64,000 nucleotides of DNA from CAMEON01 sp963643175 (GTDB lineage: Bacteria > Bacillota > Clostridia > Oscillospirales > CAG-272): NCBI GenBank assembly GCA_963643175.1, contig CAVIJF010000005.1:1-64000 (forward strand), read 5' to 3'. Below the pieces are notes generated by a model. The model made no database searches, was not told where the DNA came from, and saw only the letters and a list, made by a program, of their open reading frames with translations. A program made the translations under genes and the position numbers. This document shows, one piece after another, positions 11,457-19,089 of this stretch; the stretch's first letter is position 1; every line of letters starts with the position of its first letter.

Positions 11457-12149
11457 TTACCATTCTATCTGCTCGACCGGCGTGGGGGCGCTGTTCACCT
11501 CAGTGCCGATTGCCTGCCCGCTGCGGATGCGGATGACGCGATCCGCCATCCGCGTCAGGGCACTGTTGTGCGTGATGATGAGCACGGTCTTGCCCGTCTC
11601 CCGGCAGGTGTCCTGCAACAGCTTCAGCACCGCCTTGCCGGTCTGGTAGTCCAGTGCGCCGGTCGGCTCGTCGCAAAGAATCATCTTGGGGTTTTTCGCC
11701 AGCGCGCGGGCGATGGAAACGCGCTGCTGCTCCCCGCCGGACAGTTGGGCAGGGAAGTTGTCCATGCGGTCGGCAAGTCCCAGCCGGGTCAGCACCTCCT
11801 CCGCCGGGAGACTCCCGCGGCAGATTTCCGCCGCCAATTCCACGTTTTCCCGTGCCGTCAGGTTCTGCACCAGATTGTAGAACTGGAACACGAAACCGAC
11901 GTCGTTCCGGCGGTATTCGGTCAGTGCCCGCCCATTCAGCCCGGTGATTTCGCGTCCGTCCAGCCGGACGTGACCGGAGGTGGCGGTGTCCATGCCGCCC
12001 AGGATGTTCAGAAGGGTGGTCTTTCCGGCGCCGCTGTGCCCCACGATGACGCACAGCTCGCCCTTCTCCACCGAAAAGCTCATGTTGTCCAGCGCACGTG
12101 TCGCAGGCGGATAGAGCTTGCACACGCTGTCAAATTCAATGTATGCCAT
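11457..12149 (-). CDS. ABC transporter ATP-binding protein (MacB/LolD type)
   Basis: 230 aa, a single nucleotide-binding domain. Walker A GHSGAGKTT, signature LSGGEQQRV, Walker B KMILCDEPTGALD and the switch histidine in VLIITHN are all present, so it should be active. Paired with the double-FtsX permease immediately downstream; the lipase-like lipoprotein gene ends 27 nt upstream, so the three are probably one transcript. Confidence 0.93.
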   Translation of the reverse strand: MAYIEFDSVCKLYPPATRALDNMSFSVEKGELCVIVGHSGAGKTTLLNILGGMDTATSGHVRLDGREITGLNGRALTEYRRNDVGFVFQFYNLVQNLTARENVELAAEICRGSLPAEEVLTRLGLADRMDNFPAQLSGGEQQRVSIARALAKNPKMILCDEPTGALDYQTGKAVLKLLQDTCRETGKTVLIITHNSALTRMADRVIRIRSGQAIGTEVNSAPTPVEQIEW

Positions 12150-12176
12150 TGTCGTTTCTTCCTCCGTCCGGATTTT

Positions 12177-13463
12177 TTACGCGCTCTGCGCGGCGGCAAG
12201 CATCAGGCTGAGGTATACCTGCGGCATATGGTGGTTGAACAGCCTGCTCATGTCGCCGCTGACATAGAGGGACGAAACCACCTGCACGAGCGGGTAGAAG
12301 TCGCAGTCCTCCGGCACGGACAGCAGCTGGCTGAGATTCAGGGGCGTGCCGCTCCCGTCCGCGCGGGTCGCTTCCATGAACATCTCCGCCAGCATACGCG
12401 ACAGGTCATAGGCGCTCATGCCGTCCTCGGACAGACCGGAACCGGTCAGTGAGTGCCGGGCTTCATAGTAAGAGGTGATGTCGGGCGACAGGGCGCCGAT
12501 CGCGTCCGCCAGCTTCTGCAGCTTGACGACTGTTTCGGCTTTGCCCGGCAGTGTGATGTCCGTCCCGGCGCGGAAGAAGCCCAGCGATGCCGTCGGCATC
12601 ACGGTCACGGGGTCACAGGGATTGATTAAATTGAAGATATTGGAGCAGTCCACATCGGGCGTTCTGCGGACGGTGTTGGGCGAGGCGAAGGTGTACACGA
12701 ACACGTTCCCGGTGCCCCGGTCCGCGTTGAGCAGGACGCCCAGCAGGTTGGCGCACGCCGCGCCGCGGCTGTGCCCGCTGACCAGAATAATCGGATCCTC
12801 CTCGGATGCCAGCACGGTTTTCAGCCCCTCGTAGATGTCCTGCGCCGCAAGGTAGAAGTTCTCGGCGAACGCTGTGTCCGGGTTGCGGGAGGGCACGATG
12901 TCGGCGTTGGAGTACCATTCGCCCGCGTTGGTGCCGCGGATGGCGACCAGCAGAACCGTGCGCTCCCTGCCGCCCCATGTCACGGTCTTGCGTCCGACCG
13001 AGTAGGCGCTGGTGTGGGACGGATCTTCGTCCGGCTTGTCGTAGTTCTTGTGCAGAATCGCCGTAAAGCCTGCCTTCTCAAAGCGGCTGATGCTGCCCTC
13101 GCGGGTGTTTCCCGTGCAAAGTCCCAGCAGCTGTCCGGCGAGCGTCCATGAAAATTCGGAGCTGCTGTCCGGCAGTGTCACATCGGTCACGGTGTCCAGC
13201 CGGATTTCCTGCGCGGTGGTGTCGGTGTCGGTTTGCACTGGGTCGGTGCCGGTTTCGTCCCCGGCGGTCGCCGGGTCGGTGGCGGGCTGTGTTGCGGGCT
13301 CCGCCGCCTTGCCGGAGCCGGTTTCCGTGTCGGTCTGGGTGTCGGATTCCGGTGCCCGGCTCCGGCAGCTTCCGAGCAGGCAGAGCAGGAAGGCGGCGGA
13401 CAGCAGACCGAGAGAGGACAGCAGGCGCGTGAAGCGGCGCCGGGATGCCTGTCTGTTTTTCAT
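12177..13463 (-). CDS. Class 3 lipase-like secreted lipoprotein
   Basis: 428 aa. Signal peptide (residues 1-32) with lipobox LLGSC (Cys33), then a Thr/Asp-rich linker to ~95, then an alpha/beta-hydrolase core. The nucleophile elbow is GHSRG (Ser232). Asp284 in NPCDPVT and His337 in EARHSLTG are in the right order to complete a lipase triad. Probably membrane-tethered on the outside, acting on an ester. Expressed ahead of the ABC ATPase and permease. The family and fold are well supported; the substrate is unknown. Confidence 0.85.
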   Translation of the reverse strand: MKNRQASRRRFTRLLSSLGLLSAAFLLCLLGSCRSRAPESDTQTDTETGSGKAAEPATQPATDPATAGDETGTDPVQTDTDTTAQEIRLDTVTDVTLPDSSSEFSWTLAGQLLGLCTGNTREGSISRFEKAGFTAILHKNYDKPDEDPSHTSAYSVGRKTVTWGGRERTVLLVAIRGTNAGEWYSNADIVPSRNPDTAFAENFYLAAQDIYEGLKTVLASEEDPIILVSGHSRGAACANLLGVLLNADRGTGNVFVYTFASPNTVRRTPDVDCSNIFNLINPCDPVTVMPTASLGFFRAGTDITLPGKAETVVKLQKLADAIGALSPDITSYYEARHSLTGSGLSEDGMSAYDLSRMLAEMFMEATRADGSGTPLNLSQLLSVPEDCDFYPLVQVVSSLYVSGDMSRLFNHHMPQVYLSLMLAAAQSA

Positions 13464-13504
13464 ATATCGTTCCTCCTGATTCGGTGTTTCGGTAAAACGG
13501 AATC

Positions 13505-13513
13505 AGTATACCA
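13505..13513 (-). promoter_or_regulatory. Possible extended -10 of the lipase/ABC operon
   Basis: TGGTATACT on the minus strand, an extended -10 pattern about 42 nt before the lipase start. A TTTACA lies 20 bp upstream, which is too far for a standard -35. The remaining stretch to 13865 shows no gene or strong signal. Confidence 0.4.
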
Positions 13514-13865
13514 CAAAAGTGTTTCGGGAGTGTAAACGGCAGACGGCAGAAAAAACATTTTTGCAACCGCCGCGAATCGTCCGAATATTTATGCAGAAAA
13601 GCGAATAAAAGCGACTCTCCGAACGTCACGCCGGACGTGAAAACAGTGTGACGCCTACTGCGCCGGAGGCGGCACCCTACCCGACACCGGCATATCGGGT
13701 ATTCCTGCGCAAAACCGCATTTTGACAGAACCGAATTGGCAGGAAGCCGCCGAAACCCTCAACGCCACTCCCGACAGCGCAACAAAAAACCACCCGCCTT
13801 GCATTGCCCCTTGCGGTTGCAACGCATGGCGGATGGGATTTTTCTGTGTTCGCGGTCGGCGCGGC

Positions 13866-14429
13866 TTACGGCTCCTCGGTCTGGTACTGGGCGCGGGGAC
13901 CGCCGATATAGGGCGGGCGCGTGCGGGCAAACACGGCGGGTGCTTCGCCGATACGGGCAACCGACAGCCGCACAGGAACCGCTACCCGGCGCAGGTGCAT
14001 CCCGATGAGCGTCTGCCCGATGTCCATGCCCGCATGGGCACGGATGCTCTCGACAGCGACCGGGTCGGTGAAGCGCTCCCATACCGCCGTGGCGAAGGAG
14101 CCGCCCGCGTGCGGCTGGGGCTTGACCCAGACCGTTTCCAGTCCGTAGCGTTCCGCACACGCACGTTCCACAATGAGCGCACGGTTGAGGTGCTCACAGC
14201 ACTGCGCGGCGAGAAAGATGCCAGCCGCCTGCAGGGGCGGGAGCAGGGAATCAAGCAGGGCGGCGGCGGCTTCCGGACTGGAGCATTTGCCGATGCGCCC
14301 CCCGACCATCTCGGAGGAGGAACAGCCGACGATGAGAATCTGACCGGCGGCAAGGTGCGCGGCGGGAATCAGCTCGGCAACGGCGGTGCCGGCATCGGTG
14401 CGGATACGGGAAATAATGCTGTCAGACAT
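13866..14429 (-). CDS. YwlG/UPF0340 (DUF436) family protein
   Basis: 187 aa. Matches the UPF0340 family (B. subtilis YwlG): QILIVGCSSSEMVGGRIG near the N-terminus, then LAAQCCEHLNRALIVE and PHAGGSFATA. Function is unknown for the family; no signal peptide or membrane segment. An ATG at 14441 overlaps the upstream stop as TAATG but lacks a ribosome site; the ATG at 14429 has GGAGA 5 nt away and is chosen. Last gene of a cluster with two P-loop metallochaperone-like genes. Confidence 0.85.
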   Translation of the reverse strand: MSDSIISRIRTDAGTAVAELIPAAHLAAGQILIVGCSSSEMVGGRIGKCSSPEAAAALLDSLLPPLQAAGIFLAAQCCEHLNRALIVERACAERYGLETVWVKPQPHAGGSFATAVWERFTDPVAVESIRAHAGMDIGQTLIGMHLRRVAVPVRLSVARIGEAPAVFARTRPPYIGGPRAQYQTEEP

Positions 14430-14440
14430 GGCTTTCTCCA

Positions 14441-15391
14441 TTAGTAGAATGTTGCTACTTCTTCGTCCGGCTTGGATGTCAGGGCGGAATCCGTGGCATA
14501 GAGGACGGGACCCTGGCGGTTGGCGTAGAGCTTATGGGTCTCAATGCGGATTTTGGCGGTGACAAGAATCCAGTCGCGGGTCTTGTACGGGACGGGCGCG
14601 GAGAAGTTGCAGACAAGGGGAGAGTAGGTAATATCGTTGGCACAGCAGGTCATGACGTGCCTGCCGACCAGCAGGGCGGACTTGCCTAACTTGGGATCGC
14701 GCATGACAATACCCTTGAAGCGGACAGTCTTCCCGTCCCATGCCTGCAGTTCCTCGGTCAGATCACGGTACCAGACGGCATAGTCCTCGTCGCCGATTTC
14801 CACGATCGGGGCGTTCAGGTCAAAGGGCAGGGGATCCTCGATGTTGTCGGATTCCACGTGTCCGTCCGGGTAGTCGTAGGAAATCTGCGCGCGGCGGGAG
14901 CAGCCCCGCACGATTTTGTGTATGGTTTCCTTGTCGATGCTCGCCGGGGTGCGGTTGAGCACGACCAGATCGGTGTTCATTAGCTTGTCCACCATCAGCT
15001 GGCGCATATTCTGATTGTAGCTGAGGAAGGTGCTGGCGTCGGCGAACATCATCTGCTGATAGATGACCCAGTTCTGCGGCATGGCATCGTACAGCGTGCT
15101 CAGCATCCACATTCCGTTGTACTCGATGAGGATGCGGTCCAGCCGGTGCTTTTTCGCCATGGCGGAAAGCAGGTCGGGGGTCAGGTCGGATTCGTTCTCC
15201 ACGGTTTCCAGATACACGTTCTTTCCGTTGAAGGCGGAAACATCCAGCTCATCCGTGCCTTCCTCGCACTGGATAATCAGCGTTTTCTCTCCCGTGTTGA
15301 ATTGCGGGCTTTCCATCGACTCCTGAATCATGTGGGTTTTTCCGCCCTCAAGGAAGCCGGTGAAAAGGTATACAGGTAAATCGTATGCCAT
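14441..15391 (-). CDS. CobW-like P-loop GTPase fused to a DUF1980-like domain
   Basis: 316 aa. N-terminal P-loop LFTGFLEGGKTH (residues ~9-20) and RILIEYNGMW resemble CobW/P47K GTPases, but the CxCC metal motif is absent. From ~residue 218 the protein resembles the C-terminal domain of the YcgQ/DUF1980 (TIGR03943) proteins: GKTVRFKGIVMRDP followed by VGRHVMTCCANDITY, whose CC pair is the family hallmark. DUF1980 proteins usually pair with YraQ/YcgR permeases beside CobW GTPases; here the two parts are in one polypeptide. Translated 19 nt after the His-rich CobW gene. Role in metal handling is inferred. Confidence 0.8.
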   Translation of the reverse strand: MAYDLPVYLFTGFLEGGKTHMIQESMESPQFNTGEKTLIIQCEEGTDELDVSAFNGKNVYLETVENESDLTPDLLSAMAKKHRLDRILIEYNGMWMLSTLYDAMPQNWVIYQQMMFADASTFLSYNQNMRQLMVDKLMNTDLVVLNRTPASIDKETIHKIVRGCSRRAQISYDYPDGHVESDNIEDPLPFDLNAPIVEIGDEDYAVWYRDLTEELQAWDGKTVRFKGIVMRDPKLGKSALLVGRHVMTCCANDITYSPLVCNFSAPVPYKTRDWILVTAKIRIETHKLYANRQGPVLYATDSALTSKPDEEVATFY

Positions 15392-15410
15392 GGTGTGTTC
15401 TCCTTGCGGA

Positions 15411-16538
15411 TCAGTCCTCCTCGGACTTGTGCAGGGTTACGCCGAACAATCCGGACAGGGCGTCCACCTTCAGCCCGGAGCCGATGACGCACAGCCGCCC
15501 GATGACAGCCGGGGCGCCGGTGCGGACGTCGGGCTCGCCGGGAACGTAGTCAAAATGAATCCAGCTGTCGTTTCTGCCGTCGGCAGGCGCCACGATGCCC
15601 TTGGCACGCAGGACGGTGCCGTACTTGCCCTCGTCGCACAGGGCGGTCAGCATATCCTCCAGCGCCGCGCGGTCAAACCGGACTGTTGTCTCGGCGCCGC
15701 AGCTCACGAACACCTCGTCGGCGTCGTGGTGGTGATGGTGATGATGCCCCTCGTGGTCGTGGTGGCAACAGCCGCAGCCGCACTCATCATCGTCGTCCTC
15801 ATCGTGATGGTGATGATGATGATGTTCGTGTTCGTCCTCATCGCCGTCGTCCTCATCGTGATGGTGATGATGATGGTACTCATGCTCCTCCTCGTCCTCA
15901 TCCTCCTCCGCTGCGGCAAGGCGGGACAGCTCGGCTTCCAGTGTGTCGCGGCGCTCCATTGCCTCGCGCAGTTGGTCGCCGGTCAGCTGGCTGAACGGGG
16001 TGGAGACGATAACAGCCGTCGCATTGTGCGCACGGAGCAGTTCAACCGCTTCCTCCACCTTCTTGGCGGGCGTGGAATCGGCGTGGCTGATGATGATGCA
16101 GCCTGCGTTTTCCACCTGATCGTTGAAGAACTCGCCGAAGTTCTTCATGTACATTTTGCACTTGCCGGCATCCACCACGGTAGTAAAGCCGTTCAGCACG
16201 GCGCCCTCGGTGGCGGCGCCCTCCACGGCGCGGATAACGTCGGACAGCTTGCCGACGCCGGAAGGCTCAATCAGAATGCGGTCGGGGTGGTACTGGCTGA
16301 TGACCTGCGCCAGCGCCTTGCGGAAATCGCCGACCAGCGAGCAGCAGATACAGCCGGAGTTCATCTCGTTGATTCTGATGCCTGCATCGGCAAGGAAACC
16401 GCCGTCAATGCCGATTTCGCCGAACTCATTCTCAATGAGCACCAGCTGCTCGTCCTTGTAGGCGTCGGTAATGAGCTTCTTTATCAGCGTGGTTTTGCCT
16501 GCGCCGAGAAAGCCGGAAAAAATATCGATTTTTGTCAT
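15411..16538 (-). CDS. CobW/P47K GTPase with a His-rich metal-binding insert
   Basis: 375 aa. P-loop GFLGAGKTT near the N-terminus, the CobW metal motif GCICC, LIEPSGVGK, and a typical CobW C-terminal domain. Between ~residues 215 and 275 is an acidic linker with runs of 6, 7 and 7 histidines (25 His in all) and CGCGCC, an obvious metal-buffering segment, probably zinc or nickel/cobalt. The frame runs to an ATG at 16571, but the ATG at 16538 gives the canonical N-terminus (MTKIDIFSGFLGAGKTT). Family members are metallochaperone GTPases. Sits 52 nt after a GH-like gene and 19 nt before the fusion gene. No Zur box was recognised. Confidence 0.92.
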   Translation of the reverse strand: MTKIDIFSGFLGAGKTTLIKKLITDAYKDEQLVLIENEFGEIGIDGGFLADAGIRINEMNSGCICCSLVGDFRKALAQVISQYHPDRILIEPSGVGKLSDVIRAVEGAATEGAVLNGFTTVVDAGKCKMYMKNFGEFFNDQVENAGCIIISHADSTPAKKVEEAVELLRAHNATAVIVSTPFSQLTGDQLREAMERRDTLEAELSRLAAAEEDEDEEEHEYHHHHHHDEDDGDEDEHEHHHHHHHDEDDDDECGCGCCHHDHEGHHHHHHHDADEVFVSCGAETTVRFDRAALEDMLTALCDEGKYGTVLRAKGIVAPADGRNDSWIHFDYVPGEPDVRTGAPAVIGRLCVIGSGLKVDALSGLFGVTLHKSEED

Positions 16539-16590
16539 GGTATATCGCTTCTTTCTTTTCTGAAGGGGCATCCCCGTTGATTCCCCTTTT

Positions 16591-18297
16591 TTATTTTCCT
16601 TTGTACACGAAATTCATGCGTCCGAGCGGGGCGGCATCGCCCTTGTCGTAGAAGTCCTCGACCGAGACAATCGGTTCGCGGCTGTCCGCCGCCTTGAACC
16701 AGACCGTGAATCCGTCGGGGTCAAGCCCCAGAGCCCGGAGGGGAACCTTGATTTTGAACCGGTCGCCGTCCGCCTCCCAGAAGGCGGTAACATCCGGCAG
16801 GTCGGCGGCGGTCAGGTCGTCGCCCGCACCGGTCACGCGTGCCAGCGTAGTGCGACCGTCCGGCGTGGGATGCGTATTCAGCACGAACTGATAGCCCTGT
16901 CCTCCGGTGGTGTTCAGGTACAGGCGCATCCAGCTGCCGGTGCCGTCGTAAGGCGTGACGGGCTGCTTGGTGCGCAAGAGGAAGCACAGGTATTCGCCGT
17001 CGTGCTTGACCTTGATTTTCCGGATGGCGTTGCGCTGGGTGCGGTTGTCGTACACGCAGCCGGAGCCTTCCGCGTGACGGGCGAAATCGCCGTCGTCGAA
17101 GGAATCGTACACCGCGCCGGATTCCCGGAAGCATCCGACCGCCGCCCCTGCGGAAACCGGCAGGCGCCCGAACACCGGCGTGTCCGGCACGCCCTTGTAG
17201 CGGCGGACATTCTCAATCAGCTGCATGAGGTAGTTGTCGAAGTACCCGCCGCGCATCATTTCCAGATCGCGGCTGTACTCATAGTTTGCACAGTCCACAA
17301 ACATGAGGGGGCGCTCCGGAATGCCCTGCCAGCGCCCGGCAATCCATTCGTTCCAGCCCGTCACCAGTACGATGGGCGGGTCGGTTTCAACGGCGCGGTC
17401 AAACTGCTCGGCGAAATTGAAGCCTTTTTTCCATGCGTCCGGCGCGGGGTCGTTGTGCCCGTCGTGGAAGGCTCTGCCGCAGTTGCCGGTCTCGCCGTAC
17501 AGCACGGAATCGCCGAAGCGCAGCTGCGGATGCTGTGCCACCGACACGTTGATGACCTCCGGCACGCCCTGCAGATTGGAGAACACGCGCTGCGGGCGGG
17601 TGAAGTCCATCCACGGCCAGCCGCCCAGCTTGTCCGGCTCGTTCGGCCACTGGGACATCTTGATATTGAAGAAATCGCGGCATTCGGGGGAGCACTCCGC
17701 CTCCACTGCGATGATGACAGGCTTGCCGTCCAGGCAGAACCATGTGTCGCGGGCAAAGCCGGGGCGGTAGATTTTGTCGTAAATCTTCTGCACGGTCTTA
17801 CCGGAGGCGGTGTTGGTGTAGAACATGACCTGCGGAATCTTCCAGCCCTCGTCGTGGTATTCCTGCAGAACGCGCATGACCAGCTTGGCGTTGTGCTCAT
17901 ATATCGGCGCATTGGTCGTGTCGAAGAACAGGAAGTCGATGTCCGCCTGCATGATGAGCTTCATGTGGTGGCGCACGACCCATTCATCGTTCGAGTAGTA
18001 GTAGCCGTAGAACGGTTCTCCCCAGTGGTGGTAGGTTCCGACGCCGCCCCAGACGTCGCTGTCCGGCTTGTACCCCGCCTTCGGGTCTGCCGCGACGATT
18101 TCGGATACGTTGTACGGCTTGTGTTTGCCGCACTCGCCCAGCCAGAGGAAATAGAACAGCCCGACCAGACGGTTGCTGCGCGGGGCGGGAACGCCCGCGG
18201 CGCGGTCAGGGGTGGTGCGTCCCAGCATGTCGGTTGCCATGAGGGGACCGGATGTGGAGCGCGGCGCATCCTGTGCGCATTTGCCTGTATGTTCCAT
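16591..18297 (-). CDS. GH99/WbsX-like glycoside hydrolase family protein
   Basis: 568 aa, no signal peptide. The N-terminal ~370 residues look like a TIM-barrel of the GH71/GH99/WbsX group: LVGLFYFLWLGECGKHKPYN, DIDFLFFDTTNAPIYE and the signature VTGWNEWIAGRW, where the Glu is the likely catalytic or substrate residue. The C-terminal ~190 residues form a beta-rich domain (GTGSWMRLYLNTTGGQGYQF) like a CBM9-type carbohydrate-binding domain. Probably acts on complex or mannose-type glycans inside the cell. It has its own strong promoter and may drive the CobW cluster. Confidence 0.7.
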   Translation of the reverse strand: MEHTGKCAQDAPRSTSGPLMATDMLGRTTPDRAAGVPAPRSNRLVGLFYFLWLGECGKHKPYNVSEIVAADPKAGYKPDSDVWGGVGTYHHWGEPFYGYYYSNDEWVVRHHMKLIMQADIDFLFFDTTNAPIYEHNAKLVMRVLQEYHDEGWKIPQVMFYTNTASGKTVQKIYDKIYRPGFARDTWFCLDGKPVIIAVEAECSPECRDFFNIKMSQWPNEPDKLGGWPWMDFTRPQRVFSNLQGVPEVINVSVAQHPQLRFGDSVLYGETGNCGRAFHDGHNDPAPDAWKKGFNFAEQFDRAVETDPPIVLVTGWNEWIAGRWQGIPERPLMFVDCANYEYSRDLEMMRGGYFDNYLMQLIENVRRYKGVPDTPVFGRLPVSAGAAVGCFRESGAVYDSFDDGDFARHAEGSGCVYDNRTQRNAIRKIKVKHDGEYLCFLLRTKQPVTPYDGTGSWMRLYLNTTGGQGYQFVLNTHPTPDGRTTLARVTGAGDDLTAADLPDVTAFWEADGDRFKIKVPLRALGLDPDGFTVWFKAADSREPIVSVEDFYDKGDAAPLGRMNFVYKGK

Positions 18298-18351
18298 GAG
18301 TATAGTCCTTTCTGCTCCTGCATTATGCAGGGTCGCTTACATTGCGCTACC

Positions 18352-18380
18352 ATTATATATCAACGCACGGCGTTTGTCAA
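18352..18380 (-). promoter_or_regulatory. Sigma-A promoter of the GH99-like gene
   Basis: TTGACA (18375-18380), 17 bp, TATAAT (18352-18357) on the minus strand: perfect hexamers about 55 nt before the start codon. Confidence 0.85.
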
Positions 18381-18454
18381 TGAGAAAACCGGAAAAAAAC
18401 GCGGCGGCTGGGAGGTGGATCCGCGCACGGGGGCGTCCCGCACGGAAAAACACT

Positions 18455-18483
18455 AAAAAACCGCCCCCCGAAGGGAGCGGTTT
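18455..18483 (-). terminator. Terminator of the small lipoprotein gene
   Basis: AAACCGC pairs with GCGGTTT, extended by CCC/GGG with a bulge. On the minus strand it ends in six Ts, 12 nt after the stop codon. Confidence 0.8.
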
Positions 18484-18494
18484 CGCAGGTTGGA

Positions 18495-18854
18495 TTACTT
18501 CTTGTTGAAGGTGAACAGCTTAGCCAGCGTGATGGTCTTCTTGTCCTTGTCCTGAGAGAAGGAAACCGAGACGGGATCCTTGCCTTCCTCAACCGTGAAC
18601 TCGATGGACTGAGATCCATCGCTGTTATCGACGATCTTGTACGTGACTTCCTTACCGTCGGTCACAGCAGTCAGACCGGGGATGTTCGACGCGCCGGTGA
18701 AGGTAGCCTTGTCACCGCTGAACTTAATGGTAATGGTCACGGTCAGCAGCTTGTACTCATACTCGCCGGAGAGCTTGTTTCCGCAGGATGCCAGAACGGC
18801 AACGACCGTCAGGAGAGCCAGCGTCAGAGCCAGAATACGGATAGACTTTTTCAT
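18495..18854 (-). CDS. Small lipoprotein of unknown function
   Basis: 119 aa. Signal peptide with lipobox VLASC (Cys23), leaving a ~96-residue mature part rich in Thr, Lys and beta-branched residues, probably a small beta-barrel or sandwich on the cell surface. A longer frame starts at 18908, but the ATG at 18854 has AAGGAG 8 nt away and gives a clean signal peptide. Own promoter and terminator, so a single-gene unit. No family recognised. Confidence 0.85.
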   Translation of the reverse strand: MKKSIRILALTLALLTVVAVLASCGNKLSGEYEYKLLTVTITIKFSGDKATFTGASNIPGLTAVTDGKEVTYKIVDNSDGSQSIEFTVEEGKDPVSVSFSQDKDKKTITLAKLFTFNKK

Positions 18855-18932
18855 GGGGATACTCCTTTCAAAAAATGTCACGGCACAGAGCCTGTCGCGA
18901 AGCGGCACGCCGCGGTGCCGATTTCACAAGTC

Positions 18933-18961
18933 ATTATAACGCTTTCGCACGGGTTTGTCAA
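18933..18961 (-). promoter_or_regulatory. Sigma-A promoter of the small lipoprotein gene
   Basis: TTGACA (18956-18961), 17 bp, TATAAT (18933-18938), both perfect, on the minus strand. Confidence 0.85.
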
Positions 18962-19049
18962 GGGGTTTTCTGTGTTTCTTCACAAGTTTACCATGCATTC
19001 ATCAAGTTCACGGAAAGTTCACGCGCTGAAGCACGGTGCAGGCGCGCGC

Positions 19050-19069
19050 AAAACAGCGGGAAGCCGCTG
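19050..19069 (-). terminator. Weak terminator after lnt
   Basis: CAGCGG/CCGCTG stem with a 4-nt loop, followed on the minus strand by four Ts, about 20 nt after the lnt stop. Confidence 0.45.
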
Positions 19070-19089
19070 CCCCGGAATCGTAGGTTCCC

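Noticed and set aside
8387..11536. A 1049-aa open frame on the plus strand across the ABC permease
   Set aside because: It is the complement of the real minus-strand permease and has no ribosome site, domain or promoter; GC-rich codons often keep antisense frames open here.
15720..15920. Tandem repeats (gtggtgatg type) that look like a microsatellite or CRISPR-like array
   Set aside because: They encode the His/Asp-rich segment of the CobW protein in frame; unit lengths vary and there are no spacers.
16539..16590. A Zur or other metal-regulator box before the CobW gene
   Set aside because: Only 52 nt separate it from the upstream gene, with no palindrome matching known metal boxes.
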